Positions 1 to 7,852 are shown, numbered from the stretch's first letter. The stretch: 47,796 bases of DNA from Candidatus Sulfopaludibacter sp. SbA3 (GCA_945888325.1 CAMDAC010000023.1:1-47796), one strand, 5' to 3'. A program made the numbers and translations. The notes: generated by a model from the letters alone, not told the origin.

Positions 1-282
1 TCAAGGTACAGTTGGAACTTGATCTTCGTTTCCGCGGTCGCGGCGGACGCATATCAATTAGTGGAGCAGAAGCCACTGGAGATCGACACGCGGCTTAACC
101 CCCCATGATCGGCGATTTTCAACGCCGGTCGTATGTCTATTGTCGGCGAAGCCCGGCCCGGCGGCCGTGAGGCAACTGAACGACAGGACTGAAGCGATCC
201 TGCCTGTCGCCGGCGATGACGAGCGGAGCCGATCTGGCCCCTTCCGGTCATTCCTGCTGGCAGATTGGTTCGCTATTCTTTG
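1..282. other. Left edge, no gene assigned
   Basis: No convincing gene is visible here. Two plus-strand frames are open from the left edge to stops near 98 and 105, so the 3' end of a gene truncated by the window is possible. Frame choice cannot be decided from about 33 residues, and neither resembles a family I recognise. The region lies beyond the 3' end of the GST gene and has the same less GC-rich look as the first 4.5 kb. Confidence 0.4.
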
Positions 283-921
283 CTATTCAATAGGCCATTC
301 GGTAGCGCGTACTGCGGCGCGCGTTCGGATTCTCGACAACCATTCTGCAAGCCGTGGAAGGTGCTGCAGCATGACAGCCCCTTCCGGAGTAAGTTGAACG
401 GCGCGAACCATGACGTACAGAAAAACATCAGACTGCAGGAACGAGCTTCCCGCGAAGAATGGGCTGTGATCGAGGCGTGCGCTAAGGACCTTCAAGACAT
501 GATATACCTGAGGAAGCGCCGCTTCGATCAAATCCTCCCGCGCGACGCCGCCCATCAGCGGCACAACCAGACGCGGCAAAACCAGCCCAAACTCAGAGAT
601 GTGAAAGAGGTAGCTGTTCGCAACGGATAACCACTGCACATTGAAAGCCCTTTCTTGCAGTGTTGCGCCTTGAAGGGCAGATGCATTGAAACGGTCATCC
701 ACATACTGGCAGATCGCGGCGGTTTCGTAGAGCTCAAGTCCGTCGATCTCTGCGCTTGGAGCTTTGCCAAAAGGGTGCCGGGCCAAATGCTCGGGTGAGT
801 TCGTTGCGGTGGGAATGACTTCAAAGTCTAGTCCGCATTCGAGCGCTGTGATGGCTGCAATTCTGCCGTAAGTCGAAATTTGTGGGCAATACAGCCTGAG
901 TATCTGTTTGGCTTCAGTCAT
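283..921 (-). CDS. Glutathione S-transferase family protein
   Basis: A 212-residue cytosolic GST-like protein. The N-terminal thioredoxin-like half (about residues 1-80) has the typical cis-Pro/Ser-type region: a short segment reading GKAPSAEIDG followed by LYETAAICQYVDD, which is the GSH-binding 'E-[ST]' loop. The rest is an all-helical C-terminal domain. The ATG at 921 was chosen because the fold starts there; the frame stays open upstream to 1047 but that extension has no domain content. It is the last gene of a minus-strand run beginning at 3225, separated from the GNAT gene by 79 nt. The substrate is unknown. Family assignment is good, function is generic conjugation or reduction. Confidence 0.8.
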   Translation of the reverse strand: MTEAKQILRLYCPQISTYGRIAAITALECGLDFEVIPTATNSPEHLARHPFGKAPSAEIDGLELYETAAICQYVDDRFNASALQGATLQERAFNVQWLSVANSYLFHISEFGLVLPRLVVPLMGGVAREDLIEAALPQVYHVLKVLSARLDHSPFFAGSSFLQSDVFLYVMVRAVQLTPEGAVMLQHLPRLAEWLSRIRTRAAVRATEWPIE

Positions 922-1000
922 TAGTGGACGCATCCAGCCGACAGGCGCGGAATCGCCAAGCCCTCTATTCGTCCGGCCACTATCCTTACCTCCTGCGCGA

Positions 1001-1564
1001 TCATTTTGTCTGCTCGCTGCTTCCCGGCCAAAAATCCGAATTGACAAATCTCTGCCGGGTAATCGCGTAACAGACGTGGAGGTGCTTCGCTCCCGACACG
1101 TTTACGACCTGAGTGCGATCCATCAGTTTACCGCCAATCTTCTCCATCGCCCTGCGTGAGCGCAGATTGTGCTCGCCGATGCGGAATATCACGACTGGCC
1201 AGGTCGCCAGCGCGTGAGACAGCATCATCCGTTTCATATCGCGATTCCAAGCGCCGCCCCAATGGCTGCGCGCGAGGAAGGTCCAGCCAATCTCGACCTC
1301 ACCAGGCTCGACATACAGCGTCGAGTAGCGCGAAAAGCCGACGACAGTGCTGCTGACCAGATCGATAGCTACGAGTCCGCCCCGGTCGGTCAAGGCGCGG
1401 TCAATGGATGCGCGGAAAACGTCTTCGCGCCAGTTACCATGAACCGGGTGCTGATCCCAGATTTGCGCGTCAGACGCGGCTGCGAGAAGGGCGTCCCAGT
1501 CTTCAGGGCGGTAAGGCCGCATTGCCAATAGCTCGCCCTTGAGGCGCGGCTGGAAGTCGAACAT
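1001..1564 (-). CDS. GNAT family N-acetyltransferase (RimJ/RimL-like)
   Basis: A 187-residue acetyl-CoA-dependent acyltransferase of the Acetyltransf_3 (RimJ/RimL) type. The opening beta strand reads LLAMRPYRPEDWDAL. The central part carries VEIGWTFLARSHWGGAWN, followed by a helix and the IGEHNLRSRRAMEKIGGK segment. That last segment is the classic 'N-x-R-S-x-x-x-x-E-K-x-G' end of the CoA-binding fold. The ATG at 1564 lies 1 nt after the stop of the DUF4345 gene, implying translational coupling. The substrate (a small molecule or a protein N-terminus) cannot be read from sequence. Confidence 0.85.
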   Translation of the reverse strand: MFDFQPRLKGELLAMRPYRPEDWDALLAAASDAQIWDQHPVHGNWREDVFRASIDRALTDRGGLVAIDLVSSTVVGFSRYSTLYVEPGEVEIGWTFLARSHWGGAWNRDMKRMMLSHALATWPVVIFRIGEHNLRSRRAMEKIGGKLMDRTQVVNVSGAKHLHVCYAITRQRFVNSDFWPGSSEQTK

Positions 1565-1565
1565 T

Positions 1566-1937
1566 TCACAACCCCTTAATGTTGGTGGCAATCATCAGGG
1601 CGACGGCTATTTCCAGTACAAGGAAGATCGCAGGGTACCGGCCGAGCTGGCGATCTATCAGGGCAGAGACAATCCGGCCAAAAGCCATGCCGGCGGATGA
1701 CACTGCTAGCGCTAGCAGGATGCCATCAGAAACGTCCGGCCGTGTCAGCGCAAACAGCAGAAGCCCTGCCACGACAAGCGGAAATCCTCCATAGACGCCG
1801 CGGATTTCATTTCGGCTGTCGGGCCCAATTGCCTCAATGCCGAAGCCCTTCAGCAGGGTTTGCGGCTTGGCGATCGCTGCCAGCCCGATCACGCCATAAA
1901 ACATTGCTGTGCCAGCAACTGCGATTAAGCCGAACAT
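1566..1937 (-). CDS. DUF4345 family small membrane protein
   Basis: A 123-residue integral membrane protein with four predicted hydrophobic helices. The motif EIRGVYGGFPLVVAGLL in the middle and RIVSALIDRQLGR near the C-terminus match the DUF4345 family, which has no known function. It is packed between another small membrane gene (3 nt upstream) and the GNAT gene (1 nt downstream), so it belongs to the same transcript. Family recognition is by motif memory. Confidence 0.7.
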   Translation of the reverse strand: MFGLIAVAGTAMFYGVIGLAAIAKPQTLLKGFGIEAIGPDSRNEIRGVYGGFPLVVAGLLLFALTRPDVSDGILLALAVSSAGMAFGRIVSALIDRQLGRYPAIFLVLEIAVALMIATNIKGL

Positions 1938-1940
1938 CGT

Positions 1941-2303
1941 CTACCCGAATGTCCTGAATGCCTGCCAGCCGACAAAGAGCAGAACCGGCAGACCAATCAT
2001 GTCGGCCAATGCAATCGTGCGCAGTCCCGGCGAGGCGCCAGACAGCCACCAGACGAGAATGAATGACACCATGCTGATGCCAACTGCAATTGCTGCGAGC
2101 GCGCGAACCTCTGGACGGAACATCGCCCAGACGCTGATCACTACAACCACCAGAAACAAGGCCGCTCGGTGATGCAAGAGTGTGAAATTGTCCGTTCCCG
2201 GGGCAACGCCATACATCTTTTCCAGCAGGGCGGGCCTGAACAGCGCGAGCGCCGGCATGGCATGAAGAAGGCCGAGGAACGCCCAGCAGACTTTGATGAT
2301 CAC
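1941..2303 (-). CDS. Small membrane protein, unknown function
   Basis: A 120-residue protein with four hydrophobic stretches, at about residues 5-22, 46-62, 68-87 and 98-113. No domain is recognised. It overlaps the preceding gene by 4 nt (ATGA) and is followed after 3 nt by the DUF4345 gene. With its two neighbours it forms a trio of 120-129-residue four-helix membrane proteins in one operon. They could be diverged relatives or subunits of one membrane assembly, but nothing in the sequence proves this. Confidence 0.7.
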   Translation of the reverse strand: MIIKVCWAFLGLLHAMPALALFRPALLEKMYGVAPGTDNFTLLHHRAALFLVVVVISVWAMFRPEVRALAAIAVGISMVSFILVWWLSGASPGLRTIALADMIGLPVLLFVGWQAFRTFG

Positions 2304-2689
2304 GGGGCTGGCTCCTGCACACGCCCGAGTTTGCGCGCAGCCAGCAAGGCGAGAGCCGGCGGCCCGATCACGGCGCAGAGATCAAAGGCGAAAATGCTGT
2401 CGAACGGAAAACCGCGATGGCTCCATATCTGAATATGAAATAAGGCATGCAGCGATGGCCAGGCAATGCCTGCAAGGGCAAGCGCGCGCGACTCAGTCAA
2501 TCCGCCCCAGGCCAGAACAACTCCGCTGGCAATAAATGCGAGGCCAACGTCCCGGATAAAGTGCACGCTGAACGGCCCCATCAGCTTCAGCCCGGGTACT
2601 GATTCATAGAATCCAAGGGGGTTGGCGAAGATGAAAGTGCCAGTCAGTACCCAGACAATACCCAACCCAATCAGAGACACGCGGATCAT
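2300..2689 (-). CDS. Small membrane protein, unknown function
   Basis: A 129-residue membrane protein with about four hydrophobic helices. The first periplasmic loop has a conserved-looking segment: YESVPGLKLMGPFSVHFIRD, then VGLAFIASG. I associate this pattern with a widespread uncharacterised actinobacterial/proteobacterial membrane family, from memory only. Its start codon overlaps the stop of the SnoaL-like gene by 4 nt and its own stop overlaps the next gene by 4 nt, so tight coupling is expected. Confidence 0.7.
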   Translation of the reverse strand: MIRVSLIGLGIVWVLTGTFIFANPLGFYESVPGLKLMGPFSVHFIRDVGLAFIASGVVLAWGGLTESRALALAGIAWPSLHALFHIQIWSHRGFPFDSIFAFDLCAVIGPPALALLAARKLGRVQEPAP

Positions 2690-3225
2690 TTTGCGTCCTC
2701 AATCTTTTCGGCGCTATGGCTGTTGGCGCGCACCACACCCGTATCAAGATATGTATGTTTGGCGGTCACCAAGCCATCACTGAACCAGATCATGTCAATC
2801 GCCGGTAGGGAATACGGCCGACCGTTGGGGACAAACCGAAAACTGCCGAGCGTAAACGCGGTCGGTGGATCCATGTTGATGTCATATTCGATCACGACCG
2901 ACCCATTGCCGAAGTTGATCGAACGTACGGTCGACGCGTAGCTCGGATTGTCTCTCAAGATCTTTTCAAACTCAGCGAGGATCGCGGTTTCTCCAGAGGC
3001 CGTCTGCGAGCCCTCGACAAACAGCTGAAACACAGAATCCGCGCTGTGCAGCGCCGCGATCTTGTCAGCATCGCGGCTGGCCCAGGCGTCCGCGTAACGT
3101 TGGACCGCTTGCGACAGCTCAGCCTGAGTGAGCGCAGCAGGTGGCTGCGTTTGAGCCATAGCTGGCAAGGCAGGCGCAGTGAGGCAAAGCGCCAGCGCAA
3201 GAGTCAGGCTTTTCAGTAGATCCAT
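2686..3225 (-). CDS. Secreted SnoaL/NTF2-like protein
   Basis: A 179-residue protein with a clear signal peptide (MDLLKSLTLALALCLTAPAL, cleavage after AMA near residue 24). It is followed by an NTF2-like/SnoaL-type domain: ALTQAELSQAVQRYADAWASR, then DADKIAALHSADSVF and a beta-rich C-terminal half. Such domains serve as small-molecule binding cups or isomerases; here the protein is predicted to be periplasmic. It is the first gene of the minus-strand operon and is divergent from the GntR gene, with a palindrome at 3273-3293 in between. It is therefore the likely regulated promoter-proximal gene. Confidence 0.75.
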   Translation of the reverse strand: MDLLKSLTLALALCLTAPALPAMAQTQPPAALTQAELSQAVQRYADAWASRDADKIAALHSADSVFQLFVEGSQTASGETAILAEFEKILRDNPSYASTVRSINFGNGSVVIEYDINMDPPTAFTLGSFRFVPNGRPYSLPAIDMIWFSDGLVTAKHTYLDTGVVRANSHSAEKIEDAK

Positions 3226-3272
3226 GGCGTAACGCCTCCCGCTTCTAAACGAGTTCTCATCGTTCTGATTTG

Positions 3273-3293
3273 TAACATGTCAATAACATGTTA
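3273..3293. promoter_or_regulatory. Candidate GntR operator palindrome
   Basis: Perfect 8-bp arms TAACATGT and ACATGTTA are separated by five bases (CAATA). The palindrome lies 48 nt upstream of the minus-strand operon start (3225) and 45 nt upstream of the GntR start (3338). Its position between divergent genes next to a DNA-binding regulator makes it the obvious operator for both promoters. The symmetry is seen directly; that it binds the regulator is inference. Confidence 0.55.
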
Positions 3294-3337
3294 GAAGACC
3301 TTTGGTATATGGCCGCAATCGAGTCAAGGGATTCCAA

Positions 3338-4030
3338 ATGGCAGCTGCATTTTCTGAACGCGCCGATACCCAACGCCAAAGCGATCAGGCTTTTGAGCGG
3401 ATCAAAAGCGCTATCATCCTGTGCCAGCTTCCACCCGGGGCGCATTTTTCTGAGGCCGAAATTTCCAGCCGATTTGGTCTGGCGCGGGCTGCCACGCGCG
3501 CAGCGCTAATGCGGTTGGCGGAGGTGAGATTGGTTCAGCCGGTGCCGCGCCATGGCTTTGTTGTTACGCCGATCACCATTGTCTCGATCCGAGAACTGTT
3601 CGAACTGCGCTTGATGATTGAACCAAAAGCAGCAGCGCTTGCCACAGGCAAGATCGACGTTGCCCGCCTGCGCGCTATCAACCGTTCTCCGCAACATGCA
3701 GGAAGTGACGCAGATCAGCTCGCCTTCGTCGAGAGCAACCGCGCCTTCCACCGATACATAGCCGCCGGGGCAGGCAACAGCCGGCTCTTTCATTTGCTTG
3801 AATCGCTGGCGGACGAGATGCAGCGGCTTGTTCATCTCGGTCTCTTTGGTCCGACGGGAAGCGAATCCGAAAGACACCACGCCGACGCGCAGCATGAGGC
3901 TTTGCTGGCAGCGTTTGAAGCGGGTGATGCGGAAGCTGTCGAGAACGCTGCACGAGTTCACATCGAACACTCGCGCGGATTAGCGATGGACAGCATTATC
4001 AACGGCCGTTCGCCGCTTTCCCTCGACTGA
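3338..4030 (+). CDS. GntR family regulator with FCD domain
   Basis: A 230-residue transcription factor. An N-terminal winged helix-turn-helix (about 15-80) includes AFERIKSAIILCQLPPG and SEAEISSRFGLARAATRAAL. It is followed by a helical FCD ligand-binding domain (about 90-220) with the expected metal-type histidines in ESNRAFHRYI, QHEALLAAF and VHIEHS. ATG 3338 is preferred because AAGGGA lies seven bases upstream; the frame is open to 3302. It probably represses or activates the divergent operon and the co-oriented carbonic-anhydrase-like gene 21 nt downstream. FCD regulators commonly bind carboxylates, but the ligand here is unknown. Confidence 0.88.
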   Translation: MAAAFSERADTQRQSDQAFERIKSAIILCQLPPGAHFSEAEISSRFGLARAATRAALMRLAEVRLVQPVPRHGFVVTPITIVSIRELFELRLMIEPKAAALATGKIDVARLRAINRSPQHAGSDADQLAFVESNRAFHRYIAAGAGNSRLFHLLESLADEMQRLVHLGLFGPTGSESERHHADAQHEALLAAFEAGDAEAVENAARVHIEHSRGLAMDSIINGRSPLSLD

Positions 4031-4051
4031 CGTTCAATAGGAGACACTTTC

Positions 4052-4561
4052 ATGTTTTTACGCGGCCATGATGTCATTATCGACGAAACCAGCTTTATCC
4101 ATCCCAGCGCCCTCATCTACGGCAAGGTGAGGATCGGGCCGGGTTCGTCGGTTTTCCCCTATGTGGTGATGCGATCCGAGGCTCATGAGATCCGGATAGG
4201 CGCGCGCACGAATATCCAGGACTTCGTCATGATCCATGTGGGCAACGCCACGCCGACTGTCGTAGGAGACGATTGCTCGATAACCCATCATGTCACGCTC
4301 CACGGCTGTGAGATCGGCAACCGGTGCCTGATCGGGATCAATTCAACAATCATGGATGGGGCCAAGATCGGCGCCAATTCTATAGTTGGTGAACATAGCC
4401 TGGTTCGACCTGGACAAGAGTTTCCAGAAAACTCCGTCATCGCAGGGTCGCCCGCCCGCCTCATCAAGGAGCGCGATTGTTCAGATGGCAATCTGATGAA
4501 CGCCCGCATGTATGAACTGATTGCGCAGGGTTATGCTCGGGGACGTGACCGGTTGCGGTGA
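4052..4561 (+). CDS. Gamma-carbonic-anhydrase-like hexapeptide protein
   Basis: A 169-residue left-handed beta-helix protein of the YrdA/CaiE/PaaY group. Hexapeptide repeats run from about residue 10 to 140, ending in the characteristic IAGSPARLIKE. Putative zinc ligands H62 (VMIHVG), H79 and H84 (ITHHVTLHG) keep the H...H-x4-H spacing of gamma-class carbonic anhydrases. Many family members instead act with CoA-linked catabolic enzymes. It starts 21 nt after the GntR gene, so the two are likely co-transcribed. Carbonic anhydrase activity is plausible but unproven. Confidence 0.8.
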   Translation: MFLRGHDVIIDETSFIHPSALIYGKVRIGPGSSVFPYVVMRSEAHEIRIGARTNIQDFVMIHVGNATPTVVGDDCSITHHVTLHGCEIGNRCLIGINSTIMDGAKIGANSIVGEHSLVRPGQEFPENSVIAGSPARLIKERDCSDGNLMNARMYELIAQGYARGRDRLR

Positions 4562-4786
4562 AGAGTCTTTTGGCAATGTGAATGGCCCTTAGATTTGAAG
4601 AAGCCTTCTTCCCTAAATTTGAGGGAGAGGATTAGATTGCTAACGGCTGTTTCCGGCGAAATCCGGCCCGCTTGACGACACAGGTTGGAAACCGGTTTCT
4701 GAGCCAGGGAAGTTGGGAACGGCGGACCGTTTAGCCGCGTCACGGCTCCGGCACGGGCGCCCCTTCCCCCTCCGCACCCAACCCCC

Positions 4787-4792
4787 TATACT
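4787..4792 (+). promoter_or_regulatory. Probable -10 element of rnpB
   Basis: TATACT lies seven bases upstream of the start of the RNase P RNA at 4800, exactly where a sigma-70-type -10 should be. The -35 region at 17-bp spacing (TTCCCC) is weak. The remaining 220 bases between the carbonic-anhydrase-like gene and this site contain no gene I can support, only a short GAAGAA/TTCTTC hairpin near 4597-4611. Confidence 0.5.
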
Positions 4793-4799
4793 AATTGCA

Positions 4800-5176
4800 G
4801 GACCAGAAGGCCGGGCAGCCGCTGGTATGGGGGTAACCCCATGCTGGAGGAAAGTCCGGGCTCCAACGAGACAGGGCGACGGCTAACAGCCGCCCGGCGC
4901 AAGCCGAGGGAAAGTGCCACAGAAAGCAAACCACCTCGCGGCATCCGCCAAGAGGAAAGGGTGAAAGGGTGGGGTAAGAGCCCACCGCAGGCCTGGTAAC
5001 AGGGCTGGCAAGGCAAACCCCGCCCGGAGCAAGACCAAGTAGGGGGCACATATGGGCCGTCTTATGCCCGTGCCCCGGGTGTGTCGCGCGAGGCGCCCAG
5101 CAATGGGCGTCCCAGAGGAATGGCTGCCAGACCCTGCAAGGGGCGAACAGAACCCGGCTTACAGGCCTTCTGGTCC
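4800..5176 (+). ncRNA. rnpB: RNase P RNA, bacterial type A
   Basis: This is the catalytic RNA that matures tRNA 5' ends. The 5' end GGACCAGAAGGCC pairs perfectly with GGCCTTCTGGTCC at 5164-5176 (helix P1). Universally conserved blocks are present: GAGGAAAGTCCGGGCTC near 4846, the GAGCAAGACCAAGTAGG block near 5026, and ACAGAACCCGGCTTACAGG near 5148. A run of seven Ts (5177-5183) follows the 3' P1 strand and probably terminates transcription. The length of about 377 nt is normal for alphaproteobacteria. Several short ORFs in both strands across this region are artefacts of the structured RNA. Confidence 0.97.
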
Positions 5177-5304
5177 TTTTTTTCGTCTTGCCCGATTGTG
5201 TGGCAGACATACGTGACACGCTTGCAGTATATATACTGATATCGGGGCCCGATGATCGTGGCCAACTCCCCCGGTCTCCTTTCAAAGTCCCACGGGAGTG
5301 GACA

Positions 5305-5922
5305 ATGCCCAGACCTGCCGGTGCCCGGAACCACGACTTTGACGAGAAGCGCGCGGCGCTGCTCGATGCGTTGACGGACTTTGCGCTCTCGGCAGATCTG
5401 CGCCGGCCGTCGCTGCGCCAGTTTGCCATGGCGGTCCACCAGTCCGAGCCGACGCTGCGCCATTATTTCCATGACCGGCAGGGACTGGTCGTCGAGATCC
5501 TCGAGACCATCGGCCGGCGCGCAACGCCGCTCTGGGCGATGGTGGCGACGCCCTCGGCGAACCCCGCCGACGCGTTTGCGGAATACTTCCGGATCTCGGA
5601 AGCCGGCATCAAGCTCGGCGGCTTCACGCGCGCGCACGCCTTCGGCCTGATCGAGGGCCTCGCCGACGAAAGCGCCGGTAAGGCCTATCTGGAAAAAGTG
5701 CTGGAGCCCGCGCTGAAAGCGGTGAGCGAGAAACTGCGCGGCACGCAAGGCGCACCGCACGAGGAATCAGCCCTGCGCGCGGCGGCGCTCGCCACGCTCT
5801 CGCCAATGCTGGTGATGGCGCTGCACCAGGAATTGCTGGGCGGCGCTGCGTCCGCGCCGATCGACGCGGGCGCCACGATGGGCCACCTGCAGGGCTGGCT
5901 CGGCCGGGCGCTTACGCCCTAA
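5305..5922 (+). CDS. TetR/AcrR family transcriptional regulator
   Basis: A 205-residue regulator. The N-terminal HTH spans about residues 12-58; recognisable parts are ALLDALTDFALS, PSLRQFAMAVHQSEPTLRHY and FHDRQGLVVEIL. The C-terminal ligand domain is helical and not diagnostic. ATG 5305 has GGGAG eight bases upstream; the frame is open upstream to 5188 but that part overlaps the rnpB leader-side spacer and lacks homology. It is monocistronic and convergent with the threonine aldolase gene, now separated by the insertion sequence. The target genes are not evident. Confidence 0.8.
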   Translation: MPRPAGARNHDFDEKRAALLDALTDFALSADLRRPSLRQFAMAVHQSEPTLRHYFHDRQGLVVEILETIGRRATPLWAMVATPSANPADAFAEYFRISEAGIKLGGFTRAHAFGLIEGLADESAGKAYLEKVLEPALKAVSEKLRGTQGAPHEESALRAAALATLSPMLVMALHQELLGGAASAPIDAGATMGHLQGWLGRALTP

Positions 5923-5923
5923 A

Positions 5924-5967
5924 GCAAATTCAGCTCAAGTGGGCACCGGTTGAGCGCAAGAATTTGC
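5924..5967. terminator. Palindromic hairpin after tetR gene
   Basis: The hairpin has nested arms: GCAAATTC pairs with GAATTTGC (5924-5931/5960-5967), and GCTCAA pairs with TTGAGC (5933-5938/5950-5955). It begins one base after the TetR stop codon. Before the IS insertion it would have sat between two convergent genes, so it may be a bidirectional terminator. The layout resembles small palindromic repeats scattered in alphaproteobacterial genomes. There is no strong T-run. Confidence 0.45.
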
Positions 5968-5989
5968 GATAAATCAAAAACCTGGACTA

Positions 5990-6827
5990 GGGCCTGTTGA
6001 GATTCACCGCAATTGGATGACGGTCGCGGAGAGATAGATCATCGCGCTGTAGCTTTTGTCGGTCTTGTCGGATCGGAAGGCGATCCGCTTGAACTCCTTG
6101 AGTTTGCAGAAGTAGTTCTCGACGAGGTGGCGCCACTTGTACATTTCCTCGTCGATTGTGAGGGGCTCTCGGCGCTGCGGTCTTTGTGAGATGACGATCT
6201 TGGCGCCGCGCGCGTTCATGTCTTCGATGATCCAGTTACTGTCATAAGCCTTGTCGGCCAGCAGCGCGCCGAACGCGATGCCCGAGATCAGCGGTGCGAC
6301 ACCCACGGTGTCATATCGGTTGCCGGGCAGAAGGACGAAGCGGACAAGATTTCCAAGCGCGTCGGTCAGGGCAAGGATCTTTGTCGTCCACCCGCCTTTG
6401 GACTTTCCGATGGCCTGATTTTGAGGCCCCCTTTAGCGCCGTGCGCGTGACGGTGGACGTGAACAATCGTGGCATCGACCATCGCATATTCGAGGTCCGG
6501 ATCCTCTGATAACACATCGAAAATCCGCTTGAACACATCCCGTTCGGCCCAGTAGCGGAAGCGCTGGAACACCGTATTCCAGTTGCCCAGCTCCTCGGGA
6601 AGATCACGCCAGGGGCTTCCTGTACGCGCAATCCACAGAACCGCTTCGAGAAACAACCGTCCGTCCTGACCCGTTCGTCCGGGGTCGGACTTCTTGCCAA
6701 GACAGAGCGGTTCAATCTGCGCCCACTGCGCATCCGTCAGGACATACCGGATCATTCGAAACCTCCCATGTTTGGGAGTTTGAATCACAATCCCTCAGAC
6801 TTGTGAATCCTGATTCACAACAGGCCC
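5990..6827 (-). mobile_element. IS5 family (IS427-like) insertion sequence
   Basis: An 838-bp element bounded by imperfect inverted repeats: GGGCCTGTTGAGATTC on the left, and GGGCCTGTTGTGAATC as read from the right. Each end is flanked by TA (5988-5989 and 6828-6829) within CTAG, the 2-bp target duplication expected for this group. It carries one transposase gene on the minus strand that is broken by a single-base shift. The right flank is the stop codon of the threonine aldolase gene, and removing the IS plus one TA restores the same stop. Size, termini and transposase motifs all agree. Confidence 0.9.
6004..6755 (-). pseudogene. IS427-type DDE transposase, frameshifted
   Basis: Reading from ATG 6755, preceded by GGGAGG six bases upstream, the first frame encodes the helix-turn-helix and the first catalytic Asp (AMVDATIVHVH). 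It stops at 6366. The rest continues in the -1 frame to 6004 with NQAIGKSKGGWTTKILALTD, DKAYDS (second Asp) and the YKWRHLVENYFCKLK signature (Y-2-R-3-E-6-K, catalytic Glu). The join falls at a run of four Ts (6419-6422). One extra base there would restore the expected GGLKNQAIG motif and a 250-residue protein. A loss-of-base mutation is the simplest reading; programmed -1 slippage is less likely because no good slippery heptamer is present. Confidence 0.8.
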
Positions 6828-7843
6828 TAGAGCGCACCCAGCAGCGCGCTGATGTCTGCCGCTTCGGTCGACCAGGAACAGACGAAGCGCGAGGCGCCCC
6901 CCGGCCAGGGATAGAACGCGGCGCCCGCCGCCTGAAGTTTCCGCGCAGACGCCTCCGGCAACCTCACGAACACTTCATTGCCTTCGCGCGGATAGGCCAC
7001 CTTGAAGCCCTTGCGCTCAAATCCTTCGGCCAGATCGCACGCCATGGCGTTGGCATGGCCGGCAAGCTTCAGCCACAGGCTGTCTTCCAGCATCGCTTCG
7101 GCCTGGGCGGCGAGGTAGCGCATCTTGGGCGGCATGTGGCCGGAGCGTTTTGCCCGTACACGGAGCTCCCCCGCCTTGGCCCGCGCGGCGCCGAACAGCA
7201 GGATGATCTCGCAGCCGATCGCGCCGGTCTTGGTCAGGCCAAGGGTGAGCACATCGACCCCGGCGCGCCAGGTCATCGCCGCCGGCATCGCGCCGGTGCC
7301 GATCAGGGCATTGGCCAGGCGAGCACCGTCCAGATGCACGGCAAGACCCACTTCCCTCGCGCGCTCGGCAAAAGTGGCAATCTCGACAGGCTGATAGGCC
7401 ATGCCGCATTCGGTAAGGTTGGTCAGGGAGACGGCATGCAGCGGCGTTTCGTGCACGAAGTCCGGATTGTTCGCATCCACCGCGCGGGCGAAGGCGGGCG
7501 GATCTATCTTCGCGCCGAAGCCAGGCAGCAGGCGCAATTGTCCGCCCCCGGAGAAAAACGTCGGCGCGCCGCGTTCGTCGCGCTCGATATGCGCTTCCTC
7601 ATGGCAGAGGATGGCGCCGGTCGGCGGGCAGAAGCAGGAGAGCGCCAGGGCGTTGGACGCGGTGCCGGAGGCGGTGAGCCAGAAGTCGAAGTCGTCCGTC
7701 TCGAATACACGCGCAATCACGCCCCGCAAACGGGCAGTGACCGTGTCACTGCCATAGCTCGCCTCGGCGCCGGAATTGACGCGGGCGAGCGCGTCCAGAA
7801 CACGCGGATGGGCCGGAGCCGTGGTATCGGAGCCGAAATTCAC
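6827..7843 (-). CDS. Low-specificity threonine aldolase family enzyme
   Basis: A 338-residue PLP enzyme of the beta-eliminating lyase family. It would cleave L-threonine or allo-threonine to glycine plus acetaldehyde. The N-terminus FGSDTTAPAHPRVLDAL is typical. His85 (in HEEAHIERDE) fits the ring-stacking residue, Asp172 lies in HLDGARLANAL, and the Schiff-base lysine is K205 in LTLGLTKTGA. Its TAG stop (6827-6829) coincides with the target site of the IS. It is 9 nt downstream of the SDR gene and so probably the last gene of a three-gene minus-strand operon. Confidence 0.85.
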   Translation of the reverse strand: MNFGSDTTAPAHPRVLDALARVNSGAEASYGSDTVTARLRGVIARVFETDDFDFWLTASGTASNALALSCFCPPTGAILCHEEAHIERDERGAPTFFSGGGQLRLLPGFGAKIDPPAFARAVDANNPDFVHETPLHAVSLTNLTECGMAYQPVEIATFAERAREVGLAVHLDGARLANALIGTGAMPAAMTWRAGVDVLTLGLTKTGAIGCEIILLFGAARAKAGELRVRAKRSGHMPPKMRYLAAQAEAMLEDSLWLKLAGHANAMACDLAEGFERKGFKVAYPREGNEVFVRLPEASARKLQAAGAAFYPWPGGASRFVCSWSTEAADISALLGAL

Positions 7844-7852
7844 GTGAAGACC

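Noticed and set aside
140-630. Two plus-strand ORFs (85 and 121 codons) near the left edge
   Set aside because: They overlap the GST gene antisense or low-complexity sequence and have no motif or ribosome-binding site.
4786-5429. Minus-strand frames of 87, 212 and 232 codons across rnpB
   Set aside because: They cover the structured RNase P RNA and the TetR gene antisense; low-complexity Arg/Pro/Ser composition.
6311-6733. 140-codon +1 frame inside the transposase
   Set aside because: The transposase motifs continue in the -1 frame (6004 end), not in this frame.
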